Positions 14,437-19,880 are shown, counted from the first letter of the stretch. The stretch: 19,880 nucleotides of DNA from JBJXGF01 sp046153015 (GCA_046153015.1 JBJXGF010000040.1:1-19880); one strand, 5' to 3'. Numbers and translations are program-made. The notes: generated by a model from the sequence alone, not told the origin.

Positions 14437-15867
14437 TCACTGCTCGCGGGAACTCTGCGCGGGGCCCGGCCCAGTGGGCCGGGCCCTGTCGCGTACGGCG
14501 CCCGGCGTTCCGACCCGGCGACCGGCGTCGGCGGGCAGCATGAGCAGCGCAACGCAGGCGAGCGGACCGGCGAGCGCCACGATCAGCCACGCGAGCCGGA
14601 ACGAGGAGAGCCTCGCCCCTTCGCCCACCACCGACACGAGCGCGGCCACGCCGAGGGTGGCGCCGAGTTGGCGGCCGACGTTGTTCACCCCGCCCGCCAC
14701 CGCGAACTGCGCCGGGGGCACGTCGGTCACCGCGGCCGCGCTCACCAGCGGGAACGTCATGGCGATCCCCACCGCCACGATCACCGCGGCTGGGAACCAG
14801 GCCGTCCAGAAATGAGGCGACTCCCGCACGAAGATCAGGTAGCACGACACGCCGGCCGCCCACACGAGGGAGCCGGGCACGGCCACCGCCCGCACCCCGT
14901 AGCGGGACCCGAGCCGGCCCATGGTGGGCGCCAGCAGCGCCACCACCACCGGTGAGGGCAGCGTGGCCAGGCCGGCGCGGAAGATCGAGTAGCGCCAGCC
15001 GCCGGTGAGCCAGAGCACATTCACGAGCAGCGTGGCCGACAGCGCGCTGCTCTGGATGGCGGTGGCGGTGTTGGCCGCGGTGAACGAGCGGATCGAGAAC
15101 AGCGACACGGGCAGCGCCGGGGCGGGGTGGCGCAGCGAGCGGCGCACCAGCACGGCGGTGAGCGCGGCCGCCGCGGCCAACGACGCGCCGACGCCGCCAG
15201 AGGCCCAGCCCCACGGCCGCATTTGCACGATGCCGAAGCTGAGCAGCGCCATCGCCGCCGCGAGGAGCACGGCGCCGGTCAGGTCGGGCAGCGGCGAATC
15301 CGGGTCGACCTCGGTGTCGGGCAGGGCGCCCCGGCCGACGAGGAACGACACCGCGCTGAAGACCGGCAGCGGCAGGAAGGCCCAGCGCCAGCCGCCGGCG
15401 TCGACGATGAAGGCGCCGAGCGAGGGCCCCGCGGCCACGCCGAGCGCAGTCATCGAGCCCCACCGGGCCACGGTGGCGGTGCGTTCCGCCGGCGGGGTCG
15501 AGGCCAGCAGGAGCCCGAGCGACGCCGGCGTCACGAGGGCGGCGCCCAACCCCTGCGCGATGCGGGCCACCATCATCACCGGCAGCGTCGGCGCCGCGCC
15601 GACCGCGATCGAGGCGCCGCCGAACACGAGCAGGCCCACCGTGAACAGCTCGCGCCGGCCGAAGCGGTCGGCGAGACGGCCGGCCGGGATCAGCAGCGCG
15701 GCGAACGTGATCGTGTAGGAGTTCAGCACCCAGGTGAGCGCCCCCCGGCTGGCCCCCGAGAACGTGTGCTCGAGGTCGGGGAACGCCACGTTCATCGTCG
15801 ACACGTTGGCGGTCACGAGGAAGGCGCCCATGGCCGAGGCCACGAAGACGCGCGTGGCGCGGCTCAT
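14437..15867 (-). CDS. MFS transporter, DHA2 (EmrB/QacA-like) family
   Basis: 476 residues from ATG 15867 (the open frame upstream of it is Arg/Pro-rich and has no transporter character). The sequence is a series of about 14 hydrophobic helices, the DHA2 count. After helix 1, NVSTMNVAFPDLE corresponds to the family's LDxTIVNVALP motif, with the usual first Asp replaced. GRLADRFGRRELF is motif A between helices 2 and 3. RIAQGLGAALVTPASLGLL in helix 4 is the motif B/C region, and GPSLGAFIVDAGGWRWAFL is the drug:H+ antiporter motif C. It is expected to export a small hydrophobic compound in exchange for protons; the substrate is unknown. It ends 4 bp from the convergent sigma gene, and its last codons overlap the sigma gene's hairpin. 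No regulator is adjacent apart from the Fic gene upstream. Confidence 0.92.
   Translation of the reverse strand: MSRATRVFVASAMGAFLVTANVSTMNVAFPDLEHTFSGASRGALTWVLNSYTITFAALLIPAGRLADRFGRRELFTVGLLVFGGASIAVGAAPTLPVMMVARIAQGLGAALVTPASLGLLLASTPPAERTATVARWGSMTALGVAAGPSLGAFIVDAGGWRWAFLPLPVFSAVSFLVGRGALPDTEVDPDSPLPDLTGAVLLAAAMALLSFGIVQMRPWGWASGGVGASLAAAAALTAVLVRRSLRHPAPALPVSLFSIRSFTAANTATAIQSSALSATLLVNVLWLTGGWRYSIFRAGLATLPSPVVVALLAPTMGRLGSRYGVRAVAVPGSLVWAAGVSCYLIFVRESPHFWTAWFPAAVIVAVGIAMTFPLVSAAAVTDVPPAQFAVAGGVNNVGRQLGATLGVAALVSVVGEGARLSSFRLAWLIVALAGPLACVALLMLPADAGRRVGTPGAVRDRARPTGPGPAQSSREQ
14462..14486 (+). terminator. Strong hairpin after the sigma gene, inside the MFS coding region
   Basis: GGGCCCGGCCC (14462-14472) pairs perfectly with GGGCCGGGCCC (14476-14486) around the 3-nt loop AGT. 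It lies 30 nt past the sigma stop and within the final codons of the convergent MFS gene (RARPTGPGPAQ). There is no T-run; it is probably a GC-type terminator for the plus-strand transcript. Confidence 0.6.
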
Positions 15868-15889
15868 CGCCTCATCATGGGCGAGCGGC

Positions 15890-15923
15890 GGGGGTCGGCG
15901 CCCAAGCCCAGGCGCCCGCCCCC
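15890..15923 (-). terminator. Hairpin between fic and the MFS gene
   Basis: 15890-15902 pairs with 15911-15923: GGGGG with CCCCC, a G-U pair, one mismatch, then GGCGCC with GGCGCC around an 8-nt loop. It lies 27 nt after the Fic stop, in the 82-bp gap before the MFS ATG on the same strand. It may end the Fic transcript; there is no T-run. Confidence 0.35.
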
Positions 15924-15949
15924 TCGCCGATCGCGTGGCGCCGCGCCGG

Positions 15950-17125
15950 TCAGCGCTCGAGGATTCGGAGCACGGCGTCGGCGGCGAACACACGCCCGTA
16001 GGCGCCGCCCGTCGTCTCCCGCAGCAGACCGAGCTGCTCGAGCCGAGCCACGGCGTTGTTCGCCGTGGGGTAGCTCACGCCGTAGTGATGCTGCACCCAG
16101 GTGGGCGTGACGATCGGTCGGGCGATGAGCCCTTCTGCCACGTCGAGGGCGATCCCGCGGATGTTCTCCGTGCGGCACAGTTCCTTCGCCCGATCCCGAA
16201 CGGCGACCAGCTCGTTGATCGTGCGGGTGCTGTCGTCGGCTCGATCGCGCAAAGCGGCGGCGAAGAAAGCCGCCCAGCGGTCCCAGTCGCCAGTCTCGCT
16301 CACGTGCTGCAGCCCGTCCTGATAATCGCGGCGGCGAGCCTCGAACCACGGCGAGACGGTCAGCAGCGGCTCCCGCAGCGCTCCGGCGAGCATCAAATGC
16401 AGCACGATGGCGAGCCGCCCGATTCGCCCGTTGCCATCGTTGAACACGTGCAGCGTCTCGAACTGGTAGTGCGCCAATGCGGCGGCTACGACAGGTGGGA
16501 GAGCAGGGTGTGGCCTGTTCACCCAGTCCACCCAGGCCCGTAGCCCGGCCACGAGATCGTGGCCGGGCGGCGGCGGAACGAACCGGGCGTCCCGAACTCG
16601 GCTCGCCGCTGAGCCGATCACGACCTGATGGCTGCGAACCTTGCCGGCCTCGCGTCCATCGCTGGCAGTGCCAGCGACGAGCAGCTGGTGCAGCTCCATC
16701 AGCAACTGCAACGTGAGGGGCCGGTCAGGGACTGCTTCGTACGCATGCTCAGCCGCCCGCACGTAGTTCAACACTTCGCGCAATTCGGGCGACCGTTGCG
16801 CTGCGTCGTCGGGATCGACGGCGAGAACGTCGGTGAGGGGAGCGTACGTGCCTTCGAGGGCACTGGTGCTCTGCGCCTCCCGCCGCAGCGTCGGCCGCCG
16901 GAGCAGGCTGGGGTTGGGAATCTGCCGGCCGGCTTGGTCGAGGCGCCCGATCGACAGCATCGCCTCCGCAACCAGCGCCCAGGTGCGAGCGCTCAGCTCA
17001 ACCTCCTCTGGCAGCGGGTGCGGAACGAACGCCCAGTGCTCGTAGTGCTCGTTGAAGCGCGCATCGATGCCGTTGATCGGCACGAGCGTGCCGACCGGGC
17101 TCGCAGCGAACCGCTCTACCAGCAC
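15950..17125 (-). CDS. Fic family protein (AMPylation-type), class II with winged-helix C-terminus
   Basis: 391 residues from GTG 17125. The Fic active-site loop is HVFNDGNGRIGR (226-237): catalytic His226, Asp230 for the metal, and Arg237 are kept, and the common HPF has become HVF. An inhibitory motif (S/T)xxxE(G/N) is present before the core as T87-SAL-E91-G92, placing it in class II (inhibitory helix N-terminal to the Fic domain). The N-terminal about 75 residues resemble the Fic_N domain. Residues about 330-391 (TPTWVQHHYGVSYPTANNAVARLEQLGLL) form a winged helix likely to bind DNA. Fic enzymes usually transfer AMP from ATP to protein hydroxyls; the target is unknown. No antitoxin gene flanks it, which fits self-inhibition in cis. 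A -10 box and a palindrome lie directly upstream. Confidence 0.92.
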   Translation of the reverse strand: MLVERFAASPVGTLVPINGIDARFNEHYEHWAFVPHPLPEEVELSARTWALVAEAMLSIGRLDQAGRQIPNPSLLRRPTLRREAQSTSALEGTYAPLTDVLAVDPDDAAQRSPELREVLNYVRAAEHAYEAVPDRPLTLQLLMELHQLLVAGTASDGREAGKVRSHQVVIGSAASRVRDARFVPPPPGHDLVAGLRAWVDWVNRPHPALPPVVAAALAHYQFETLHVFNDGNGRIGRLAIVLHLMLAGALREPLLTVSPWFEARRRDYQDGLQHVSETGDWDRWAAFFAAALRDRADDSTRTINELVAVRDRAKELCRTENIRGIALDVAEGLIARPIVTPTWVQHHYGVSYPTANNAVARLEQLGLLRETTGGAYGRVFAADAVLRILER

Positions 17126-17131
17126 ATATGA

Positions 17132-17154
17132 AGCCTAGCGATGCTGCACGTGCA
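17132..17154 (-). promoter_or_regulatory. Probable leaderless fic promoter with overlapping palindrome
   Basis: On the minus strand TAGGCT (17137-17132) ends 6 nt before the GTG at 17125, so transcription should begin at or next to the start codon; there is no Shine-Dalgarno site. A perfect 10-bp palindrome TGCACGTGCA (17145-17154) sits 7 bp upstream of the -10, where bound protein would block polymerase. No good -35 is seen. Confidence 0.45.
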
Positions 17155-17216
17155 TTTCGGCGTGGAGAATGTAAGCGCCCCTCACAAGCGACGGCCGGAT
17201 TGAACGCCGTTGTCGA

Positions 17217-17254
17217 GCCGCCTTTGAATGACATGGATGGAATTCAAAGGCGGC
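17217..17254 (-). terminator. Perfect 13-bp inverted repeat after the DUF2892 gene
   Basis: GCCGCCTTTGAAT (17217-17229) and ATTCAAAGGCGGC (17242-17254) form a perfect 13-bp stem with a 12-nt loop, 22 nt past the stop of the DUF2892-like gene. It is probably that gene's terminator, although no T-run follows on either strand; an operator function cannot be excluded. Confidence 0.5.
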
Positions 17255-17276
17255 GCGCTCGGCTCCTCTCAGGCCG

Positions 17277-17498
17277 TCAGTGCCGTGACTGGAGCGCCCT
17301 GCCCCGCAGCGGCGCCCCCAGCAGCGGGGCGGCCAGGCAGAGGTTGAAGGCGCCGGCGGCGATCGGCACGAGCCCGACCACGGCGACCACCCAGCCGGCG
17401 ACACCGCCGATGAGAAGCCCGAGCACCACGATGGCGACGCCGGCGACGATGCGAGCCAGTCGGCCAGCCGGCGTGCTCATGAACTGTGCGAATCTCAT
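17277..17498 (-). CDS. Small DUF2892 (YgaP-type membrane domain) protein
   Basis: 73 residues. The ATG at 17498 has AAGGA 6 nt upstream, which decides this start over the longer open frame that runs back through selC. After MRFAQFMSTPAGRLAR come two hydrophobic segments, IVAGVAIVVLGLLIGGVAGWVV and VVGLVPIAAGAFNLCLAAPLLG, separated by almost no loop. The xRLxRIxxGxxxxxLG... GxVPxxxGxFNxC...PLLG pattern fits the DUF2892 family, in which a Cys after the second helix is common (here Cys52). In YgaP this region is a membrane anchor beside a rhodanese domain; here it stands alone. The role is unknown, possibly sulfur or redox related (weak inference). It lies downstream of selC on the same strand. 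Confidence 0.75.
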   Translation of the reverse strand: MRFAQFMSTPAGRLARIVAGVAIVVLGLLIGGVAGWVVAVVGLVPIAAGAFNLCLAAPLLGAPLRGRALQSRH

Positions 17499-17564
17499 GA
17501 CGGTCCTTGGGTTGCTCGAGAAGCTGTCATCAGTACGAACAACCGAAACCGCTCTTCCTACGCG

Positions 17565-17619
17565 GGGCCTCCGACCCTTTCGGGCAGGTCGTTGGTCGGT
17601 TGGTCCCGCGTCGGAGCCC
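17565..17619. other. Imperfect hairpin in the selC-DUF2892 gap
   Basis: 17565-17575 (GGGCCTCCGAC) pairs with 17610-17619 (GTCGGAGCCC) through 10 base pairs and one bulged C (17569). The intervening 34 nt contain the tandem GGTC-GTT / GGTC-GGTT / GGTC repeats. No protein-coding gene is visible here; it may be part of a structured leader or trailer RNA. Confidence 0.4.
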
Positions 17620-17622
17620 ACG

Positions 17623-17668
17623 ATCGAAACCCTGGCCGACAGGCGCACCACGTCGACCAGGGTTCGAT
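17623..17668. other. Long imperfect hairpin carrying T-arm-like sequence
   Basis: ATCGAAACCCTGG (17623-17635) pairs with CCAGGGTTCGAT (17657-17668) with a single bulged A. After one mismatch, CGAC (17637-17640) pairs with GTCG (17652-17655), leaving an 11-nt loop. The total is 16 base pairs. The right arm is shared with the mirror repeat that contacts the selC T-arm. Confidence 0.5.
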
Positions 17669-17698
17669 TCCCAGCGGAGGTGGACGGGAATCGAACCC
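17660..17698. repeat. Perfect 13-bp inverted repeat: selC T-arm and its mirror copy
   Basis: GGGTTCGATTCCC (17660-17672) and GGGAATCGAACCC (17686-17698) are exact reverse complements separated by 13 bp. The right copy is the T-arm of selC (minus strand); the left copy lies just beyond the mature 3' end of that tRNA. Confidence 0.85.
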
Positions 17699-17767
17699 GC
17701 CGGACGGGGATCACCCGTCCCACCCGCTTTGAAGGCGGGGGAGCCCACCAGGCGCCCAGACACCTCC
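17675..17767 (-). tRNA. selC: tRNA-Sec (anticodon UCA)
   Basis: Read on the minus strand, the 93-nt tRNA has: acceptor GGAGGTGT with CCACCTCC (seven Watson-Crick pairs, eighth position mismatched); a 6-position D stem GGCGCC/GGCTCC with one C-U mismatch; anticodon stem CCCGC/GCGGG around the loop CTTCAAA, giving UCA; a long variable arm with a 7-bp stem GGACGGG/CCCGTCC; and T-arm GCGGG-TTCGATT-CCCGT. The discriminator is G and CCA is not encoded (CTG follows). A long variable arm, long D stem and UCA are diagnostic of the selenocysteine tRNA, which is charged with Ser, converted by SelA and delivered by SelB to UGA codons. Neither selA nor selB, nor an obvious selenoprotein gene, is in the window. 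Confidence 0.92.
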
Positions 17768-17774
17768 GCCCCGG

Positions 17775-17780
17775 AACTTA
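17775..17780 (-). promoter_or_regulatory. Probable -10 box of selC
   Basis: TAAGTT on the minus strand (in GCGATAAGTTCC) ends about 7 nt before the mature 5' end of selC, so the primary transcript would start almost at the tRNA itself. A -35 match is not apparent. Confidence 0.4.
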
Positions 17781-17853
17781 TCGCAGCCCGACCGAGCCCG
17801 GCGTCGCCGAGGTGATCCGGCGCCGATGCCCGCGGTCGCGGGGAGGGGCGCGT

Positions 17854-17940
17854 ATGCTCGACGACATGAAGAAGCTCCTCGTGCTCCTCGTGGTGTTGGC
17901 GTTGACGGCCATCGCGGCGAAGAAGGTCCGCAGCGCCTGA
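17854..17940 (+). CDS. 28-residue single-span membrane microprotein
   Basis: ATG 17854 follows GGGAGGGG (17841-17848), a strong ribosome site at 5-nt spacing. The product is MLDDMKKLLVLLVVLALTAI followed by AAKKVRSA: a short N-terminus, one hydrophobic helix and a basic C-terminus. ATG 17866 (starting MKKLL) is an in-frame alternative with poorer spacing. A clear hairpin terminator follows the stop by 7 nt, which supports a real, separately ended gene although it is too short for most gene finders. It resembles small orphan membrane peptides rather than a named family. The function is unknown. Confidence 0.65.
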   Translation: MLDDMKKLLVLLVVLALTAIAAKKVRSA

Positions 17941-17947
17941 GCCGGGG

Positions 17948-17970
17948 GAGGGCGGTCTGGCGCCGCCCTC
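17948..17970 (+). terminator. Terminator after the microprotein gene
   Basis: GAGGGCGG (17948-17955) pairs perfectly with CCGCCCTC (17963-17970) around a 7-nt loop, followed by TT. The stem ends exactly where the -35 box of the next promoter begins, insulating the Tad operon from upstream transcription. Confidence 0.65.
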
Positions 17971-17999
17971 TTGATCCCTCAGCACGTTCCGTGTAACCT
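17971..17999 (+). promoter_or_regulatory. Near-consensus promoter of the Tad pilus operon
   Basis: TTGATC (17971-17976), a 17-bp spacer, then TAACCT (17994-17999) form a good housekeeping-type promoter. Transcription should start near 18006, giving a leader of about 53 nt that contains GGAGGG before the first gene. Confidence 0.65.
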
Positions 18000-18058
18000 C
18001 ATACCGCTTCCCCTTCCTGCTGCGGCGCGTCGCGCCGGTTCTCACGCGGAGGGAAGCT

Positions 18059-18730
18059 GTGCTCATCGCCTGCTGGTCGGTCAAGGGCGGGTCTGGCGTG
18101 TCGGTCGTGGCCGCCGCCCTGGCTGTGTCGCTCGCTCGGTCCTCGCCGCCCGGCGCGCTGCTGGTCGACCTCGGCGGCGATTCCGCCGCCCTGCTGGGGC
18201 TGCGGACGCCGCCCGGGCCGGGGGTGGCCGAGTGGCTCGCCGCCGGGGCGGACGTGCCGGCCGACGCCCTCGATCGTCTCGGCGTAGCGGCGTCTCCGTC
18301 GCTCACGCTGCTGCCGCGTGGTGAAGCCCCGCTCACCAGCGCCGCCCGGGCCGATGTCCTGGCCGAGCTGCTGGCCGGCCAGCGTCGCCCGGTGGTGGTT
18401 GACTGCGGCGCGGTGCTCGGCGCCGACAGCGGGGCGCCGGGCGAGGTGGCGGCGGCGCTGGCCCGCGCCGCCGTGCAGTCGCTCCTCGTCATCCGCCCCT
18501 GTTACCTGGCGCTGCGTCGAGCCGCGGCCCTGCCCCTCCAGCCGGCCGGCGTGGTGCTGGTCTCGGAGGCCCAGCGGGCCATCACCGCACGGGACGTCGC
18601 CGCGGTGGTGGGCGCACCGGTCGTCGCCGAGGTGCCCGTGCGTCCCGAGGTGGCGAGGGCGGTCGACGCCGGCCTGCTGGCCGAGCGGCTTCCCCGCCCG
18701 CTCGAGCGGGCGCTGCGCCGTGCCGCGTGA
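18059..18730 (+). CDS. TadZ/CpaE-like ParA/MinD family ATPase
   Basis: 223 residues. GTG 18059 is preceded by GGAGGG (18048-18053). The protein begins directly with the deviant Walker A motif VKGGSGVS (8-15; signature Lys9 and Lys/Ser pattern of the ParA/MinD group), then LLVDLGGD (34-41, Walker A') and PVVVDCG (111-117, Walker B). VPVRPEVARAVDAGLLAERLPR (about 192-213) matches the C-terminal part of such ATPases. In Tad/Flp pilus loci this ATPase (TadZ or CpaE) helps place the secretion machine at the pole; many versions also have an N-terminal receiver-like domain, which is missing here. It overlaps the start of the CpaF gene by 11 bp, so the two form one operon. Confidence 0.8.
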   Translation: MLIACWSVKGGSGVSVVAAALAVSLARSSPPGALLVDLGGDSAALLGLRTPPGPGVAEWLAAGADVPADALDRLGVAASPSLTLLPRGEAPLTSAARADVLAELLAGQRRPVVVDCGAVLGADSGAPGEVAAALARAAVQSLLVIRPCYLALRRAAALPLQPAGVVLVSEAQRAITARDVAAVVGAPVVAEVPVRPEVARAVDAGLLAERLPRPLERALRRAA

Positions 18731-19853
18731 GGCCGCCCTGGATCGGCTCGCCGCCGCCGTGCACGCCGAGCTGGCCGCCGGCCTCCGCGAGGGCGAGGCC
18801 GAGATCGACTCGGCTGCGGCGCGCGCCGCGGTCCGTCGTGCGGCCCCGCTGCTGGCCGCCGCGTCGGCCGAGCGGGTCGTGGAGCTCGTGGTGGGGCGGG
18901 CCGGGGTGGTGGCGCCGTTCGCAGAGCTGTGGGTCGATCCCGAGGTGAGCGAGATCATGGTCAACCCCGACGGCGCGGTGTGGGCCGAGCGGCGCGGCCG
19001 GCTCGAACGCAGCGCGGAGGCGTTGTCGGCGGCCGCGGTCCACGCGCTGATCGAGGCCACGGTCGGTCCGCTCGGCCTGCGGGTCGATCGGGCGTCGCCC
19101 CTGGCCGACGCCCGCCTGGCGGACGGCTCCCGGGTCAACATCGTGCTCCCCCCGCTCGCGCTCGGCGGCCCGTGCGTGACCATCCGCCGGTTCATCCGGC
19201 CCGCGGCCACGCTCGAGGACTTGTGCGGGAAGGCGGTCGCCGAGCTGCTGGGCGGCGCCGTCGCCGAACGGGCGAATCTGGTGGTCAGCGGCGGCACCGG
19301 CGCCGGCAAGACCACGCTGCTCAACGCGCTTGCGGGCGCCGTGCCGGCCGACGAGCGCATCGTCACGGTCGAGGAGACGGCCGAGCTCGCCCTGCGCCAT
19401 CCGCACGTCGTCGGGCTCGAAGCGCGGCCCGCCAACGCCGAGGGCGCCGGTGAGGTGACGATCCGCCAGCTCGTCCGGAACGCGTTGCGCATGCGGCCGA
19501 CCCGGATCGTGGTCGGGGAGGCTCGCGGCGCCGAGGTGGTCGACATGCTGGCGGCGATGAACACCGGGCACGCCGGCTCGCTGTCCACCTGTCACGCCAA
19601 CTCGCCCCGGGACGCGCTGCGCCGCCTGGAGCTCATGGCCCTCATGGCCGGCGAGCTGCCGCCGGCGGTCGTGCGCGAGCTGGTGGCGGCGTCGGTCGAC
19701 GTGGTGGTGCACCTCGCCCGGCGCGGCGACGGCGAGCGGGTCGTCGCCCGCGTCTGCGAACGCGTGGAGGGCGACCCGGGCGGGCTCGGGCTGCGGCCGC
19801 TGGTCGAGGAGGGGCGGGTGGTCGCGGCGCCGACCGCCCGCTGGCGCCCATGA
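18720..19853 (+). CDS. cpaF: CpaF/TadA-type secretion ATPase of the Tad (Flp) pilus
   Basis: 377 residues from GTG 18720, inside the 3' end of the ATPase gene; the open frame upstream of it is a shadow. The N-terminal part (about 50-160) has AELWVDPEVSEIMVNPDG and ADARLADGSRVNIVLPP, typical of the TadA N-domain. The motor domain has Walker A GGTGAGKT (191-198), Asp box ERIVTVEETAEL (212-223), Walker B RIVVGEARGAEV (262-273) and His box GHAGSLSTCHANS (283-295), all intact. It hydrolyses ATP at the inner face of the membrane to drive pilin polymerisation with TadB and TadC. It is slightly compact because the N-terminal helical region is short. The next gene starts in its stop codon (ATGA). Confidence 0.93.
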   Translation: MPREAALDRLAAAVHAELAAGLREGEAEIDSAAARAAVRRAAPLLAAASAERVVELVVGRAGVVAPFAELWVDPEVSEIMVNPDGAVWAERRGRLERSAEALSAAAVHALIEATVGPLGLRVDRASPLADARLADGSRVNIVLPPLALGGPCVTIRRFIRPAATLEDLCGKAVAELLGGAVAERANLVVSGGTGAGKTTLLNALAGAVPADERIVTVEETAELALRHPHVVGLEARPANAEGAGEVTIRQLVRNALRMRPTRIVVGEARGAEVVDMLAAMNTGHAGSLSTCHANSPRDALRRLELMALMAGELPPAVVRELVAASVDVVVHLARRGDGERVVARVCERVEGDPGGLGLRPLVEEGRVVAAPTARWRP

Positions 19854-19880
19854 GCGCCGGCGTCGTCGCCGGAGTGTGCG
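19850..19880 (+). CDS. Start of a probable TadB-type membrane protein (partial)
   Basis: ATG 19850 overlaps the cpaF stop in ATGA. Only ten codons are visible (MSAGVVAGVC), hydrophobic from the second residue on. In Tad loci the gene after cpaF/tadA is usually tadB, a membrane platform protein. The identification rests on position only. Confidence 0.5.
   Translation, partial: MSAGVVAGVC

Noticed and set aside
15868..15993. N-terminal extension of the MFS protein to ATG 15993
   Set aside because: The 42 extra residues are polar and Arg/Pro-rich, overlap the Fic gene end, and precede the normal MFS first helix.
17567..17683. A plus-strand tRNA opposite selC, using GCCTCCG and CGGAGGT as acceptor stem and GGGTTCGATTCCC as T-arm
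   Set aside because: The span is 117 nt, the T-stem has an A-A mismatch, and no anticodon arm is found. It may be a degenerate copy, so it is treated under the mirror-repeat finding and not as a gene.
17277..17723. 148-codon version of the DUF2892 gene starting inside selC
   Set aside because: The ATG at 17498 has a good ribosome site, and family similarity starts there. The extension would translate the tRNA.
17999..19588. 529-codon minus-strand frame over the Tad genes
   Set aside because: It is Ser/Arg/Ala-rich antisense without motifs. The plus strand has complete ATPase motifs.
1..19880. CRISPR arrays, insertion sequences, integrases or phage genes, and in-frame UGA selenoprotein genes
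   Set aside because: None seen on reading both strands. selC sits next to structured repeats, but no integrase or direct att repeat accompanies it.

Overview
The window is very GC-rich, densely coded DNA from a high-GC actinobacterium. Several features point there: glnA2 followed by glnE, a glutaminase-type NAD synthetase, GTG and TTG starts, start codons placed one helical step after TANNNT -10 boxes (probable leaderless mRNAs), a selC tRNA without encoded CCA, and a Tad/Flp pilus locus preceded by a compact ParA-like ATPase. A class such as Acidimicrobiia is a reasonable guess, but it is inferred from overall gene style and not proven. No insertion sequence, prophage, CRISPR array or rRNA is visible.

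Left part (1-5110): two divergent genes for exported proteins. One, cut by the window edge, is a seven-repeat FG-GAP/VCBS propeller with a fibronectin III domain. The other is a 1026-residue glucose/sorbosone-dehydrogenase-type propeller with PKD, FN3 and a duplicated C-terminal domain. Their intergenic region carries an 11-bp element repeated in the same orientation relative to each gene. A small lipoprotein gene overlaps the end of the dehydrogenase gene by 4 bp.

Nitrogen block (5111-10292): glnA2 and glnE form a minus-strand operon with a TTGA stop/start overlap. A LolA-like protein gene is divergent from glnA2, and an 18-bp palindrome lies in the short gap between them. The GlnA2-type protein has Trp where the adenylylated Tyr of classical glutamine synthetase would be, so the neighbouring GlnE probably acts on another synthetase encoded elsewhere.

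Middle (10293-14432): a secreted helical protein behind an 11-bp-period direct repeat resembling a PHO box, then nadE, an overlapping ferritin-like hypothetical gene, and a primary-like sigma factor gene with a structured leader that contains a tiny upstream ORF. The sigma gene's apparent terminator lies inside the 3' end of the convergent MFS transporter gene.

Right part (14437-19880): an MFS exporter and a Fic protein with an intrinsic inhibitory motif and C-terminal winged helix (both minus strand), a DUF2892-like small membrane protein, and selC (tRNA-Sec, UCA) on the minus strand. The roughly 130 bp between selC and the DUF2892 gene is unusually structured. It carries a perfect 13-bp mirror of the selC T-arm, and part of that mirror can instead pair with a third copy further on. 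After selC come a 28-residue membrane microprotein with its own terminator, a near-consensus promoter, and the start of a Tad pilus operon (TadZ/CpaE-like ATPase, CpaF/TadA ATPase, and the first codons of a probable TadB).
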